DNA of 64,000 nucleotides from Mycoplasmopsis maculosa (GCF_900660665.1 NZ_LR215037.1:186001-250000); one strand, 5' to 3'. Positions 23,573 to 36,000 are shown, numbered from the stretch's first letter. The notes: generated from the letters alone by a model not told the origin. Numbers and translations: made by a program.

Positions 23573-25460
23573 CTTCTACCTCCAATTTTAATTTGTTAAG
23601 ACGAGCATTGTCTAAAACCCTTTTAGAAAGCTCCTCATTGTTTTTAATGTTATTTCATTTTATTTTTAACATATACTCTTGTTCATTTTTTATATCTTTT
23701 TTATAGGCTCTATCGTAAATTTCATCAAAATCCTGTTTTAACTCTTGTGAAGTTTTATACTCTAAAAAAAGTTTTTTTGAAACTAAATTTGTATATTTAT
23801 TTAATTGAATTTTAATTTTTTCTATATCTTGTTTATTGCCTTTATAATTAGTGAAAAAATTAAATAAAATTTTTTTATCTTCCTTTTCATCAACGCCCAA
23901 TAATTTAATAGGTTCAACTGTTTGTTTTTCTTTAAATAAATTAATTAAATCAGGGTAATCAAGCATCATAAAAAATAAATTATCAATTCAATCTCTTTTT
24001 TGCTTTGAATTATTATTTTTAACTATTTTATTATTAATAAAAATATTTTCATTGAAATTTTCATCTAAATTAACGTTATCGTAATTAAAACTGTAAAAAT
24101 TATTTTTAAAAGAATAATCGGCATTGATAAAATTGTTATTATTTTGATCAAACTCTTTAAAATTATCTTTTCTTAAAAAAACTTCAGGATTTGGTGCGTT
24201 TTTTAAATCAAAATTATATTGATTTTTAAATCTTTCTAAAATTGTATTAACTTGATTTTGATTAAAAACTTTTAAAAAAGGATAAAACTCATTTGCAAAT
24301 TTTTCTAAAATAGATTCGCTAACTTTATTTAATTCATTATAAAAACCATGTGTTTCTCTTAAAAAATCATATACAAAATAAATAGCAGGTTTTGCTTCGT
24401 TAATCATTTTTAATATTCTAGATTCACCAAATTTATTAAATATTTCATCAGGATCTAAACCGCTATTATTTTCAACAACATAAATTTCTCTTAAATCATT
24501 TGAAAGTAATTCTCTTACACTTTTATAAGAAGCATTTTTGCCAGGAATATCTCCATCTAGAAATAAAATAATTTTTTTAAATTTTTTTATTTGATCTATA
24601 TGATTTTTGGATAATGAAGTTCCCATTAGGCAAACAACATTTTCTATTTTAGCTTTAAATAAAGCTATTACGTCAAAAAAACCTTCAGTAATTATTAATG
24701 TATCTAAATTAGAAGAAAGTGCGTTATGAATGTTATATAGAATATTTTGCTTTTTAAATAAAACACTTTCTGGGCTATTAATATACTTTGGATTTGAATT
24801 ATCTATTGATCTAGCACTAAAACCTATAATTTTATTATTTCTATCTCTTATCCCAAAAGTTATTCTATTTGAAAAATATAATTTATTATAAGTATTCATT
24901 AACCCTGAATTAACTAATAATGATTGATTTTTCGATAATTCATTTGAAAAATATTTTTTAAATTCTTCATCATTTAAAAACCCAATATCAAATTTTTCGC
25001 ATAGATTAAAATCAATTTTTCTATCATTTATAAATTTTTTAATTAATGGATTATTTTCTTTATATATTTGAGTTTTAAAAAATGAATTTGCTTCTTCTAA
25101 AATTTCATAAAAATCTTTATTTTTTTCTGATTCAAAATCTTTATTTAAATCATTTTTATAGTGGTTTAAATCAAAATCTATTCCTGCTTTTTTAGCTAAT
25201 ATATCTAAAGCTTCAGGCAATTTAACTTTTTTATATTTAACTACAAAAGTTAATAGATTTCCTCCCACTCCACAAACAAAGCATTTAAATATTTGTTTTC
25301 TATCATCAATGCTCATTGATGGGTTTGTATCATCATGAAAAGGACAAATAGAAACATAAGAATGTCCTTTTCTTTGAACATGTATATAGTCAGAAATAAC
25401 TTTTACAATATCATTTTGATCAATTATTTGTTGAATTATTTTTTGGTCGATAAAAGCCAT
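23565..25460 (-). CDS. dnaG: DNA primase
   Basis: 631 residues. N-terminal zinc ribbon with CPFHDDTNPSM and CFVCGVGG (about residues 39-64), central TOPRIM with EGFFDV (near 260) and FLDGDIPGK, then a divergent Asn-rich C-terminal helicase-interaction region. It lays RNA primers for replication. The part downstream of the TGA at 23988 is the same frame. Second in the glyS-dnaG-rpoD-nif3 operon, overlapping rpoD by 8 nt and 14 nt from glyS. Confidence 0.95.
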
Positions 25461-25474
25461 TTCTAACCTCTTCT

Positions 25475-26839
25475 TTATTTAAATTTATCTAATAATTCAT
25501 TAATAGAAATTCTAATTTGTTTCATAGAATCTCTATCTCTTAATGTTACAGTTTGATCTTCTAAAGTATCAAAATCAATTGTTACACAATAAGGAGTTCC
25601 TATTGCATCTTGACGACGATATCTTTTGCCTATCGATCCAGCTTCATCATAGGTAACGCTAATACCTTTATCTATTAATTTTTCAAAAATTTCAATAGCT
25701 TTTTCATTAATTTTTTTCATTAATGGTAAAATAGCTACTTTATAAGGTGCTACATTTTCATTAAAACGTAAAACAGTTCTAATATCATCTTCTGCAATTT
25801 TTTCTTCATCATAAGCATCAATCAAAGTTGCTAACATTATTCTATCTAAGCCAATAGATGGTTCAATAACATATGGAATAACTTTCTCATTAGTATTAGG
25901 ATCAAAATATTCTAAACTTTCTTTTGTAGAATTCATATGCGCTTTTAAATCAAAATCTGTTCTATTAGCGACACCTAAAAGTTCTCCTCATCCAAATGGA
26001 AATAAATATTCAATATCACTTGTACCGTCTGAATAATGAGCTAATTCTTCTCTATCATGTTCTCTTATTCTTAAATTTTCTTGTTTAATACCTAATAATT
26101 TTGCAAAATCATTTGATTTTTTAATATAAAAATCATAAACATTTTTAGCTTCTTCTGGATGACAAAATACTTCTAATTCCATTTGTTCAAATTCTCTAGT
26201 TCTAAAAATAAAATTCCCTGGAGTAACTTCATTTCTAAAACTTTTTCCTACTTGACCTATACCAATTGGAAGTTTAGCCCTCATGCTTCTTTGTACATTT
26301 TTAAAATTAACAAAAATACCTTGTGCAGTTTCTGGTCTTAAATAAATTGTACTTTTTGTTTCTTCTGTTACTCCTTGTTTGGTTTCAAACATTAAATTAA
26401 ATTTACGAATATCGCTTCAGTTAGTTTTAACACCTTCATATTCTTTTAGATTTTCACGTAAGTAATTAGCCATTTCTTCAAATGTCATTTTTTCAGGAAT
26501 AATAGATTCATCAATTTCTTGAATTAATTTATCTGCACGATATCTTTTGCCATTAATTTTGTTTTCAATTAAAGGATCGTTAAAATTTGAAACATGACCT
26601 GAAGTAACTCAAACATTTGGATTCATTAATATTTTTGAATCAATTAAAAAATTATTTTTTTCTTTAAAAATAAAATGTCTTTTTCATAATGATTCTATAT
26701 TATCTTTTAGTAATGAACCAAGTGGTCCATAATCTCAAGTATTTGATAAACCACCATAAATTTCACTTCCTTGAAAAACAAAACCAGATGTTTTTAAATG
26801 ACTAATAAGTGTATTCATATTTTTTTCGGTATTTTTCAT
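25475..26839 (-). CDS. glyS: Glycyl-tRNA synthetase (single-chain class II)
   Basis: 454 residues. Class II motifs: [23 protein letters not shown] split across motif 2 region, [26 protein letters not shown], and motif 3 [10 protein letters not shown]. The C-terminal anticodon-binding domain starts with [10 protein letters not shown] and ends [11 protein letters not shown]. Charges tRNA-Gly. Start ATG 26837-26839 has GAGGT upstream; [20 protein letters not shown] is the usual N-terminus with TGA Trp following. First gene of the operon that continues with dnaG. Confidence 0.95.
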
Positions 26840-26879
26840 TTTTACCTCATTTTTTACTAATATGCATATAAATAAAACA

Positions 26880-26920
26880 AAAACAACAAAATTTTAAAAT
26901 ATGTTTTGTTGTTTTATTGA
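26880..26920 (-). terminator. Terminator of tail-anchored coiled-coil gene
   Basis: AAAACAACAAAA (26880-26891) pairs with TTTTGTTGTTTT (26904-26915). The A-rich left flank is the T-run for - strand transcripts. Confidence 0.7.
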
Positions 26921-26932
26921 TGTTTTTTTAAA

Positions 26933-28582
26933 TTATAAGTTTAATAAACCGGCACCTGTTCCTAAATCAACACCAGCTAAAATAGCAATTATTAATAATA
27001 TAATAATTCAAATTACTAAAGCAATAATTGCTGCTATGTATAATCATCTGCTTCTATTTGCAGGAACTTTTTCTTCTTGTTTTTCTTCTGTGTAGTCTAT
27101 TACTTCAACTTTTGGTTCTTCAACAATTTCTTCATAAACAACTGGTTGTTCTTCAACAGTAGGAAGTTTTGTTATAACAACTTCTTCTTCAACAACTTTT
27201 TCAGGAACTTCAATTTCTTCAATAACTTCTTCTTGGTATGATCTAACTGTTTCTCTATATGGAGACTCATATTTAACAGTTCTTGTGCTATCGCTTGAAT
27301 GCACTAATGTAACTGAATATGTAGATCTTGTTGTTACATTAGGAATTGCATAATAATATTCATCTTTTGGAACAAATCCAACATGATATAAGTCAACCAA
27401 TACATATGAAGTTTCAAATGATACAGGAACCTTGCTTTCTAACTTAGCTTCATAATAATATGCTTGATTTGCAGGTGTATCTTCTAATTCAGAATCAATT
27501 GTTAATGAATCAATTAATTTTTTACAAAAATAAATTAATTGATCATTCAATTTAGAAACAATTTCAATACGATCACTTGGCATTTTTTCTATATTTTTAG
27601 AAACTGCTGATTGTAGTGTTCATAAATTATATTTAATTCTATCATAATCATCTTGTGAAATAGCTTTATCTTCTATATTATCTAAAATTTTCTTAATTTT
27701 TTCAATATAAAGAGCCATTGCACCGACTGTATCAGATTCATTTAAATAAATTAATTCTGTATATTGAAGTGTGTCAATTGTATTACCATATTCTTTAATT
27801 TGTTTAACTTCAGCTTCTTCTTGAGAAGTTCTAACTTTAATTTTTGTTGAAGATTCTTTGTCTTCTTTTTCTCTTTTTCTTCTAAGTTCTTCGTTTTCTG
27901 CTTCTGTTTTTGCTAATTCTTCTTGTAAAGTTCTATTAATAACTTGAACATTTTCAATTGTTGTTGTTTTGTAAATTAATTCTTCTTGAATTTTCTTTAA
28001 TTCTTCGTTTTCTGCTTCTCTTGTTGCTAATTCATCTTGTAATTTTTCAAGTTCTTTTTCAGCATTAGCAGCATTTTCATTTAATTTAGCTTCTAAACTT
28101 TGAATTCTATTTTGAAATTCATCTTTAATAATTTCAACATCAACATAATCTTTTGGTTTTCTTTTACTAATTTCTAATTCAGCTGGGAAGTATGTATATG
28201 GATCTGAAATTAATATAAAATCTTCACCTTCTTTTAAAGGTTTTACTCTTTTTTCAAGTTCCTTTTTATTAATTTCAAAAGTATGTTGATTAATTGATAA
28301 TTCTCTACAAATTCCTTCATATGTTGCATCACCATCAAAACCTTTTGTTTTAATGTAGTAATATCAATTTTGTTCGTCATTATCAATAGTTAATTGACCA
28401 GCAAAAATTCTATTATCATCTTGGAACCAAATAGCTGTTTCGAAATCTAAAAGCATGTATCATTCAAGTGCTTCTTGACGTGTTCTAAATTTAGCTAAAC
28501 CAGCTTTGATTTTTGGGTGTTTTAATAATCAAGGATAATTTTTATCCTTTGATATTTCATAAGTACAATTTAATCTTTTCAT
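26933..28582 (-). CDS. Tail-anchored coiled-coil protein of unknown function
   Basis: 549 residues, ATG 28580-28582 after AGGAG. Layout: N-terminal globular part (MKRLNCTYEISKDKNYPWLL, FRTRQEALEWYM) that recalls small DUF2188-like domains and then a Trp/aromatic part; a long coiled coil (about residues 145-240) with repeated ENEELKK/ENEELRRKREK heptads; a Tyr-rich region; an acidic Val/Glu stretch (EEVIEEIEVPEKVVEEEVV); and one C-terminal membrane helix (about residues 512-538) followed by GAGLLNL. It should face the cytoplasm with the tail in the membrane. No enzyme motif seen. A cytoskeletal or scaffold role is possible from architecture only. Confidence 0.82.
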
Positions 28583-28808
28583 CTTAAACTCCTTTAAAAA
28601 AGTACTTTAACGTAAAATAAATGTTTTTTAAATTAATATTTTATATGCTTAATTATATAGTATTTTTTTTATTTATAAAAAATATATTATTTAATAATTT
28701 TAAAAAATATTTTTTTTGACGTATAAGCCTATTTTATAGTAAAAATATTTTAATAAAAAAATAATAATTTTATTTAAAGAAGTTTTAAAAATATTTACTT
28801 AATAATAA
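28583..28808. promoter_or_regulatory. Divergent intergenic region
   Basis: About 240 nt of nearly pure A/T between two divergent genes. A TTGACG at 28716 and TATAGT at 28735 on the + strand are only 13 nt apart, so I do not call them a promoter. Nothing else stands out. Confidence 0.4.
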
Positions 28809-28814
28809 TATAAT
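28809..28814 (+). promoter_or_regulatory. -10 box giving a leaderless mRNA
   Basis: TATAAT ends 7 nt before ATG 28822 and no ribosome site is present, so transcription probably starts at or next to the ATG. Confidence 0.5.
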
Positions 28815-28821
28815 ATAAATT

Positions 28822-29163
28822 ATGATAAAAAAAGGCGACATATTATATGGATTGGTAAAAAGTATAAGTGAACATGGAATTGTTGTTAAAACTTTTAATA
28901 ACATTAGATTTTTTATACCTGTGAGTTTAATAACTGATTTTAAAAGAAATAATATAAATTCATTTTTTGAAGAAGGTCAAAAAATAAATTTTATTGTTGA
29001 AAATATTGATCAAGATCAACAAAGTGGAATTGGAAATTTTAAATTAAATCATCCCTTATATTTTAGAGCTCCTTATAAAAACAACATTAAAGAAACTAAA
29101 AATGGTTTTAACAACCTAAAAAAAGAAATAGATGAATTTATTAAAAACTATCAAGGCGAATAA
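28822..29163 (+). CDS. S1 RNA-binding domain protein
   Basis: 113 residues. Residues 1-70 match an S1 fold: KKGDILYGLVKSISEHGIVVK, FFIPVSLI, and GQKINFIVENID. The rest is a charged helical tail (NNLKKEIDEF). S1 domains bind single-stranded RNA; the small size resembles general stress or ribosome-associated S1 proteins. The stop overlaps the next ATG by one base (taATG), so the next gene is translationally coupled. Confidence 0.8.
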   Translation: MIKKGDILYGLVKSISEHGIVVKTFNNIRFFIPVSLITDFKRNNINSFFEEGQKINFIVENIDQDQQSGIGNFKLNHPLYFRAPYKNNIKETKNGFNNLKKEIDEFIKNYQGE

Positions 29164-30404
29164 TGGAACAATTAAGTATAAAATTTTATAACTACTCTCC
29201 AGATTTTTCAAATGAAAATTTAGTAAAAAGAAGTACAAATTTATTTAAAGATATTAAAACAAAAAATGTAGTAGGATTTGAAAATTTTGGTTTTCATGAT
29301 TTAGCTATGAATTTTAGTTATGAAAACTATGAAGAATTAGAAAAATTTAGCGAAAACATACATTCAAAAGAAATTAAGAAAGTTATTATTTTTTGTTCAA
29401 GTAAAGATTTTGCTAACTTTAATTCAGCTAATCAATTTCTTTTTAAAAATGATCTTTTAAAAAATCAAAAAATTCAATATTTGTTTTTTGTAGATGAAGA
29501 GCAATATAATTACGCTAATTTATATCAAAGTTTTTTAGAATTAAAAAATCTTAAAAATATAGCTTTTTTATTTATTGGAAATACAAGTTATAGTCAAACT
29601 TTTTTAAATTTAATAAAATTAATAATAAATGATTTTCAAATTAATTTAGGGTATTATAACGCTTTAAACAATTGCTATTTGATCTCCAAAAACAAATTAG
29701 AAAAACAATTAAATTTTTTAGATATTTTAGAAGAAAATAAATTAATAATTCCTGACATCTTAACAAATAGTTATAGTTTATTTAGTGAATATAATATGTT
29801 TTTATTATTACTAAAAGGGGCTGATATTTTAGGAATTTACGAAGGATATCAAGAAGGTTGTAGAAATTGATCATATGATGATATTTCTAAAAATGAATCT
29901 TTTCAATATGCATACGTAAAACATATGATAAAAAAATACTCTTCATTTAATTTATTAATATCAAATAACATAATAATGCATAATACTTTATCACTACAAA
30001 ATAGTTATATTAGTCAATTATATTCTTATAGAAAATATGTTTCAAATTACGCTATTTTTCCTGAAGACATATACACATATGGACAATACATTTTAGATAA
30101 TAATAAAAATTTATATGTAACTTATTATTCAATAAAAAATGAAAAATTTGATTATAGATTAAGTGATGAAATTAATCATGAAGACGGTTTAAAAAAGGAT
30201 GATAATAACGTTATATCTAATTTTAAATTTGCTGGAGATAATGGAGTTATGGATGTTTTAGCAAATATAGCAACAGTTCCAAGTTGTTTAATAAATTTAA
30301 AAGATAATAGTGAGTATAATTACGGAATATTAATTAGTTTTATTTACTGAAGTTTAATATATGAAGCATATTTAGATAAAATTAATCCTTTTGGTGTTAA
30401 ATAA
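29163..30404 (+). CDS. Diverged phosphoglucose-isomerase-like protein
   Basis: 413 residues; Trp from TGA at 29868 and 30348. Not an obvious enzyme by itself, but its C-terminal half lines up with glucose-6-phosphate isomerase: FLLLLKGADILGIYEGYQ, FQYAYVKHMI, FPEDIYTYGQYI (family: FSTDLHSLGQYI), GDNGVMDVLANIATVPS and a final INPFGVK where the family has NPFDQPGVE-YK. The GGR(F/Y)S loop reads TNSYS, the GESEGKD Glu is missing and the catalytic His position has no His, and the protein stops before the catalytic Lys. So it is likely inactive as an isomerase. It directly precedes a second family member (8-nt gap). Confidence 0.7.
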
Positions 30405-30412
30405 GGAGTATT

Positions 30413-31708
30413 ATGGATGAATTTGTTGAATTAGATTTTTCAAAAGTAGCAAATATCGAAGATTTAAAAAAATATGAATCTAAAGTTTTAAATATAAATT
30501 CAATTTTGAATAGTAGCAAACTTCTAGAAAAAGAAAACTTAGATTGAATGAACTTAGAGGAAAATATTTTAGAAAATGCTTTATATACAAAAATGCAAGG
30601 AATTGTAAAAAACTGAAAAAATCAAAATATTGAAGTTTTAGTTGTGATAGGAATAGGACCTGAATATTTAATTCCTAAAACTACATACGAATTTTTGTTT
30701 AGAAATAATAAAAATAAAAAACCAAATATAGAAATAATTTTTGCAGGCCAAAATATAAGTAGTGAATATTTAGTAAAAACTTTAAAATATGTAGAAAATA
30801 AAAGATTTGCTATAAATGTTATAAATAAAAATGGAAACACATTAGAAACCTCTATAGCATTTAGAGAATTTAGAAAACTTTTAGAACATAAAATAGGTTC
30901 TGAATTAGCTAAAAAACTTATTGTAGTTACTACTGACATTAGTAAAAATATTTTAAGTGATTTATCAATTGTAAAAGGGTATGAAAAATTAGGAATTGTA
31001 CAAAATTTATCTAATTATTTTGCTGTTTTTAGTCCTATAGGAATTTTTCCATTGATGGTAGCTGGTGGCAATATTGAAAAATTTATTAATGGTGCTAAAA
31101 TAGCAATAAATGAAGCAAATCAAGAGAATTTATTAAAAAATAATCCTTATTTATATGCCTGTTTAAGACACTTTTTATCAAAGAAAAATAGTGTTGAATA
31201 TTTAAGCTCATTTGAAAAAGAATTTAATTATTTTGGAGAATGATGAAAACAGCTTTTTGCTGAAAATTATGGAAAAGATGATAAAGGGCTATTACCAGTT
31301 AATGCAACATTTTCTACTGATATTTTTTTACTAGAAAATATGGACAATAATTTAAAAAACGAATCTATTATTACTTTATTTGTGCCCAAAAAATATAATA
31401 ATGATATCTTTATTGAAAGAAGTATAAAGGCGAAAAAATATATTAATTTTATTGATGGCAAAAATTTTTTAGATGTTAATTATGAAAATTTAATTAAATT
31501 AAATCCGTTAAATAAATTTAACAATTTAAATACAATTTATTTTAAATACAACAAAAAAGATGAAGAATTATTAGGATACTTATTTCAATTTTTTTTAAGA
31601 TCATACATAATAAACGCTTACTTAAATGATATAAACCCCTTTGCTCAATCTGGAGCTGAAGTGTTTAAAGTTAATATGGTTAAAATAAACCAAAATAATG
31701 AAAATTAA
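30413..31708 (+). CDS. pgi: Glucose-6-phosphate isomerase family protein
   Basis: 431 residues; ATG 30413 with AGGAG upstream. Clear family blocks: VVIGIGPEYLIPKT, GQNISSEYL, NKNGNTLETSIAFREFRKLL, SPIGIFPLMVAGGNIEKFINGAK, WWKQLFAENYGKDDKGLLP, FSTDIFLL and NPFAQSGAEVFKVNM. The Glu of the GE-GKD motif and the C-terminal Lys are kept, but the GGR(F/Y)S arginine reads LSNYFAV and the HTDGGVPN loop with the catalytic His is replaced by an Asn/Leu-rich stretch. Whether it still interconverts glucose-6-P and fructose-6-P is therefore doubtful. Coupled to the upstream diverged paralog. Confidence 0.8.
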
Positions 31709-31730
31709 TGTTCATTTGAACATTTTTTAT
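31707..31730 (+). terminator. Terminator after pgi
   Basis: AATGTTCA and TGAACATT with a 2-nt loop, then TTTTT; the stem overlaps the pgi stop codon. Confidence 0.75.
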
Positions 31731-31753
31731 TTAATTTATTAATTAAATTAAAA

Positions 31754-31759
31754 TATAAT
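31754..31759 (+). promoter_or_regulatory. -10 box of mutM
   Basis: TATAAT inside AAATATAATTTAAA, a context repeated before rsmE and upp. The ATG at 31769 is 9 nt away without a ribosome site, suggesting a leaderless transcript. Confidence 0.55.
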
Positions 31760-31768
31760 TTAAACATT

Positions 31769-32608
31769 ATGCCAGAATTACCAGAAGTTAGAACAGTTGT
31801 AAAAGATTTAAGACCTAAACTAATAGGATTTAAATTTGTAGATGTAATAGTTTTAAAAGAAAAAATGTTATCTAATTCAAGCTTAGAAGAGTTTAAACTA
31901 TTTTTAAATAATGAAAAAATATTGAATATTAAAAATATTGGTAAACATATAATTTTTGAATTATCAAGCGATAAATTTTTAATAAGTCATTTAAGAATGA
32001 CAGGTAAATACTTTAGTTCCACAAATAGTAGAAATACGGCTCATGATTACTTAATTTTCAAATTAAAAAATGATGACAATAAATTAATAGAACTGTTTTA
32101 TAATGATTATCGTCAATTTGGAACTTTTCATATTAAAACTAAAATGAATCTTTTTACAACAAAACCATTATTAAATTTAGGTAAAGAACCTGATGAAATA
32201 AATATAGAAGAACTTTATAAAAAAATAAGAAAAAAATCTATACCTATTAAGACTTTTTTACTTGATCAAAGTTATATTTTAGGTATAGGGAATATTTATG
32301 CAAATGAAGTTCTTTTTGATGTAATGATAGATCCAGAAACTAAAACAAATTTAATACCTTTTGATAAATTTAAAGAAATAATATTAAGTGCTAAAAATAT
32401 TATGGATTTATCTACAAAATTAGGTGGATCAACAATTAATGATTATTCATCATTAGATGGGACTAAAGGCAATTATCAAACATTGTTGAAGGTTCATTTA
32501 AGAAAAAACAAAGAATGCTTTAGATGCAAAAATATAATAGAATCAAAATTTGTAAACCAAAGAATGACTTATTATTGTTCTAATTGCCAAAAGGAAAAAT
32601 ATGAATAA
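31769..32608 (+). CDS. mutM: Formamidopyrimidine-DNA glycosylase (MutM/Fpg)
   Basis: 279 residues, usual length. MPELPEV at the N-terminus gives the catalytic Pro2 and Glu3 after Met removal; LRMTGKY, the helix-two-turn-helix DQSYILGIGNIYANEVLF, and the C-terminal zinc finger CFRCKNII ... YYCSNCQ are all present. It excises 8-oxoguanine and related oxidised purines and nicks the strand. The 3' end overlaps the next gene by 8 nt. Confidence 0.96.
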   Translation: MPELPEVRTVVKDLRPKLIGFKFVDVIVLKEKMLSNSSLEEFKLFLNNEKILNIKNIGKHIIFELSSDKFLISHLRMTGKYFSSTNSRNTAHDYLIFKLKNDDNKLIELFYNDYRQFGTFHIKTKMNLFTTKPLLNLGKEPDEINIEELYKKIRKKSIPIKTFLLDQSYILGIGNIYANEVLFDVMIDPETKTNLIPFDKFKEIILSAKNIMDLSTKLGGSTINDYSSLDGTKGNYQTLLKVHLRKNKECFRCKNIIESKFVNQRMTYYCSNCQKEKYE

Positions 32609-32888
32609 TAACTACAAGTTAATAGATTTGCATGGTTGCACAATTGATGAAGCTATAGCTAAAGTTTCTTTTGAGTTGGCTTTTATAGATAATTTAGAAA
32701 ATTTTACATTTGAAATTATTGTTGGAAAAGGGACAGGAACTTTAAAAATTTTTATTGAAAACTATTTAATAGATAATAATTTTAACTATAGTTATGATGA
32801 AAACTATAATTCATTTTTTATAAAAATAAATAATAATAAAATTAATCTTGATGAAGATGAAGAATACTATCTAAATAAATTTAAATAA
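32601..32888 (+). CDS. Small Smr-domain protein
   Basis: 95 residues forming one Smr (MutS2 C-terminal-like) domain: the DLHGCTIDEA motif near residue 9 and GKGTGTLK near residue 47. Smr domains bind or nick nucleic acid, branched DNA or collided-ribosome mRNA. Here it is stand-alone and translationally coupled to mutM. Confidence 0.85.
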   Translation: MNNNYKLIDLHGCTIDEAIAKVSFELAFIDNLENFTFEIIVGKGTGTLKIFIENYLIDNNFNYSYDENYNSFFIKINNNKINLDEDEEYYLNKFK

Positions 32889-32945
32889 TAACTATTTTAT
32901 AGGGTTTTTAAACAAAAAATGTTAATAATTAAATAATATTTATTG

Positions 32946-32970
32946 AGTCTTGATTTTCAAGACTTTTTTA
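32946..32970 (+). terminator. Terminator of mutM operon
   Basis: AGTCTTGA pairs with TCAAGACT around TTT, followed by six T. Confidence 0.85.
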
Positions 32971-32974
32971 TATA

Positions 32975-33016
32975 AAAAAAGCACCTTTTTATACTTTTTA
33001 CATAAAAAGGTGCTTT
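32975..33016. terminator. Terminator facing the DUF31 gene
   Basis: AAAGCACCTTTTTAT and ATAAAAAGGTGCTTT form a long stem with A/T runs outside; it mainly serves the - strand gene ending at 33053. Confidence 0.8.
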
Positions 33017-33052
33017 TAAAAACAAAAATGTTGATTATTATACTTTTTAAAA

Positions 33053-36000
33053 TTAATCAAAATAGTCTTTTTTTGTTTTAGAAAAATTACTAATATCATA
33101 TTTATCAGGATATAAATAAGAAAATAATTTCATTCTTTCATAAAATGATCCAGGTGCCTGAGGTGTATCACCTCTTCCAAAAAATGAATATTTGTGACCA
33201 TCAATTACAAATTTTCCAGAAGTTCCTGATTCTTTTGAACCCGCATTGCTTCCTTGAACATGAAAACCAACTATATTGCCAGAAGAATCATAAACAGTAG
33301 TTCCAGATGACCCGCTAGCCGTATCAATATATTCAGTACTATGTTCTATAAGAGGATTTATCGAAAAAGAACCAAGATAACTTACACGACTAATAGTTGT
33401 TGGTATATTTCCAAAAATATATTCTCTATATCTTTTTACATTTAAACTATCTTTATTATAAGACTTGCTGCTTGGATAAGTACCAAAGTATCAATTTAAA
33501 TTAACAGATTCGTTTAAATTTAAAATTAATCTACTTGCTTCAAGCATAGGAAGATTTTCTCAATTTAAGAAAAATCTAACAACTGTTTTTTCATAATCAT
33601 CTAATTGTCTATTATTGTAGGTTTGTTCATCTAAATTTTCTAAAGAAAAATTATTAAAGAAAAAACTCATATCTGCTATTGCTATTACAAAATCTGCTCT
33701 TCTTGGAAACTTGTTTGTTTCATCGTTATATATGTTTCCAAAGTTATCTCTAATATCTGCTGGTGAAGGATAATTACTATCAGTTCCAAAATCAGTTATA
33801 GCTTCCAATTTAATAGAAGCTTCTGGAAAAATAACTCTATTTTCAAAAAAACCTCTTTTATCAGGATTTTCAAGATTTTCAGGTTTATTTAATAATTTTG
33901 GAACAACAAAACGATTATTCTTGAAAAAAGTTATTTCATTACCATTTTCTGATATACCTCTAGTGTTTTCGTAATTTATTCTTCAAACATGTTGATTAGA
34001 AACAACATAATATCTATGATCATTTTTATCTTTTGGTTTTACTTTTCCAATAACACTTCATGTTCCTAAATTAAATGAAAAAGTTCGCTTTCTCATACTT
34101 TCGATTGTTGGATTTGAATCTTCTTTATATAATCTTCTAACTCCATCTGCTTTATTACTAATAGCATTTTTATTTAAAAATGTATCTCTATCTACACTTG
34201 AATTGTTCAAATATGTTTTATCTAAGTCAATAGACATATTATTATTCAAAGGTTTAGCTTTATAAGTAATATTTATATTTTTATTATTTAAGTCAACCCA
34301 ATGTAAGTAAAATATTGTATTGCCTAAAAAAGCTGAATTTGACAATGAAAAATAATGATCAGGTTGAAAATCTAATAATTTAACATTATTTCTTCTTGAG
34401 TTTATTTTTATTTCCATTTTTTTATCTTCAGTTAGAACAACGGAAAATATAAATTTATCAGCAATTTCTTTTTCCAAAACTTCTAAAACTTTACGGTTAC
34501 CTCTCGCTTGGAAAAATGTAAAAGGTAAATCATTAATTTTTTTATTTAATATTAGTTCCTTATATGGAATAGCAATATTTACAAAAGATTTTGAATTTTT
34601 GCTTTCAGTTTGAATTATTGAATTTAAATCTGAGAGTACTCTTTTTTTAGTATCTAATTCTAAACGAAGCACAAAAAATAAATCATCAATATATTCATCA
34701 AGATTTTTAAACTCTTCTAAATCTTTTACTAATATAGCCTCTGTTTTATTTTCATTGTATTTAAAAACAGTTTTATCCAATATTTCTCTTGGAGCTAAAA
34801 TATTAAAGTTAACAATATTATTGTTTTCATCAACTAGTTCAAATCTTTTAATTTCTTTTATTTCAGAAAGATTCTTTTTATAATAATGAAATTTTTCAAA
34901 TTCAACTAACGCATAGTGGTTTTGAACTGAATATGGTATTTTATTTTTTTTAGAATCTGATAATCAATAACCTATTAAATCATTAAATGTTAAATCTTTT
35001 CTTTGAGTAATTAATTCACTATTATTATTTGTTGTATTGTTTTCTTTTGCTTTTGATAATTTCTTATTTAATCTAACATTAGAATAATCAAACTTATAAA
35101 CAAATTTTTTTATTATAGAATCATCAATATTAATGTTTGAATAGTATTCATCTAATATATAGGGTTCAACAATTTTAACTTTTTTTAATTCATATTCGAT
35201 GTTTTCATAAAACCCGTTTAAACCAAATTTTCAAATTTTTTCAATAGGAACAATAACTTTATAGTCTTTTATAAAAGAAAATTGATATATTTCCATATTA
35301 TTTGGATCTGATAAAATAGGTTCAAAAGTAAATTCAAATCATTTATTTTTTATTTTTTCATAATCTGTATTAGAAATATTTAAACTAGCTGATGCATAAA
35401 GTCTTTTCTCATTTTCATTTTTAATAAATTTTAATGAATTAATACTTATATTTTCTAAATCATTTTCTACAGTGAACTTATATTTAGAATTGAAAGAATA
35501 ATCAGAAATAACTTCATCAAAATTCGAAGCAGTTATCATATATTTTGAAATATTTTTTGGCAATAAACTTAAATCAAAACTTGCTGTCTTTGAATTATTA
35601 TCAACTTCAGCAACTATTTTTTTAGAATATGGTTGGTATAAATTTAAACTTTTAACTAAAAATTGAATATTTTTTAAATTATCATTTTTCGATGAATAAC
35701 TTATTATTACTTTATTATTTTCAACCGTAATTAAATTAATATCATTTTCAACATTAGTTTCAGATGTTAAATCTTCTTCAGGTTTTGTTATTTTATTCAC
35801 ATTTTTTAAATCATAAAAGTCAGAACTGCTTTCAGATATTTTATAGCTCAAACCTAATACTTTTTTAATATCTTCCTTATTTATTAATTCACTTTCGATT
35901 CGTTTTGTAGTTGAATTAATTTTTTTAATTCAACTAAATTTGCTTAATTTAACATTAAATTCAGAATCAATATATTTCAAATAAATACTACTTGGAAAGT

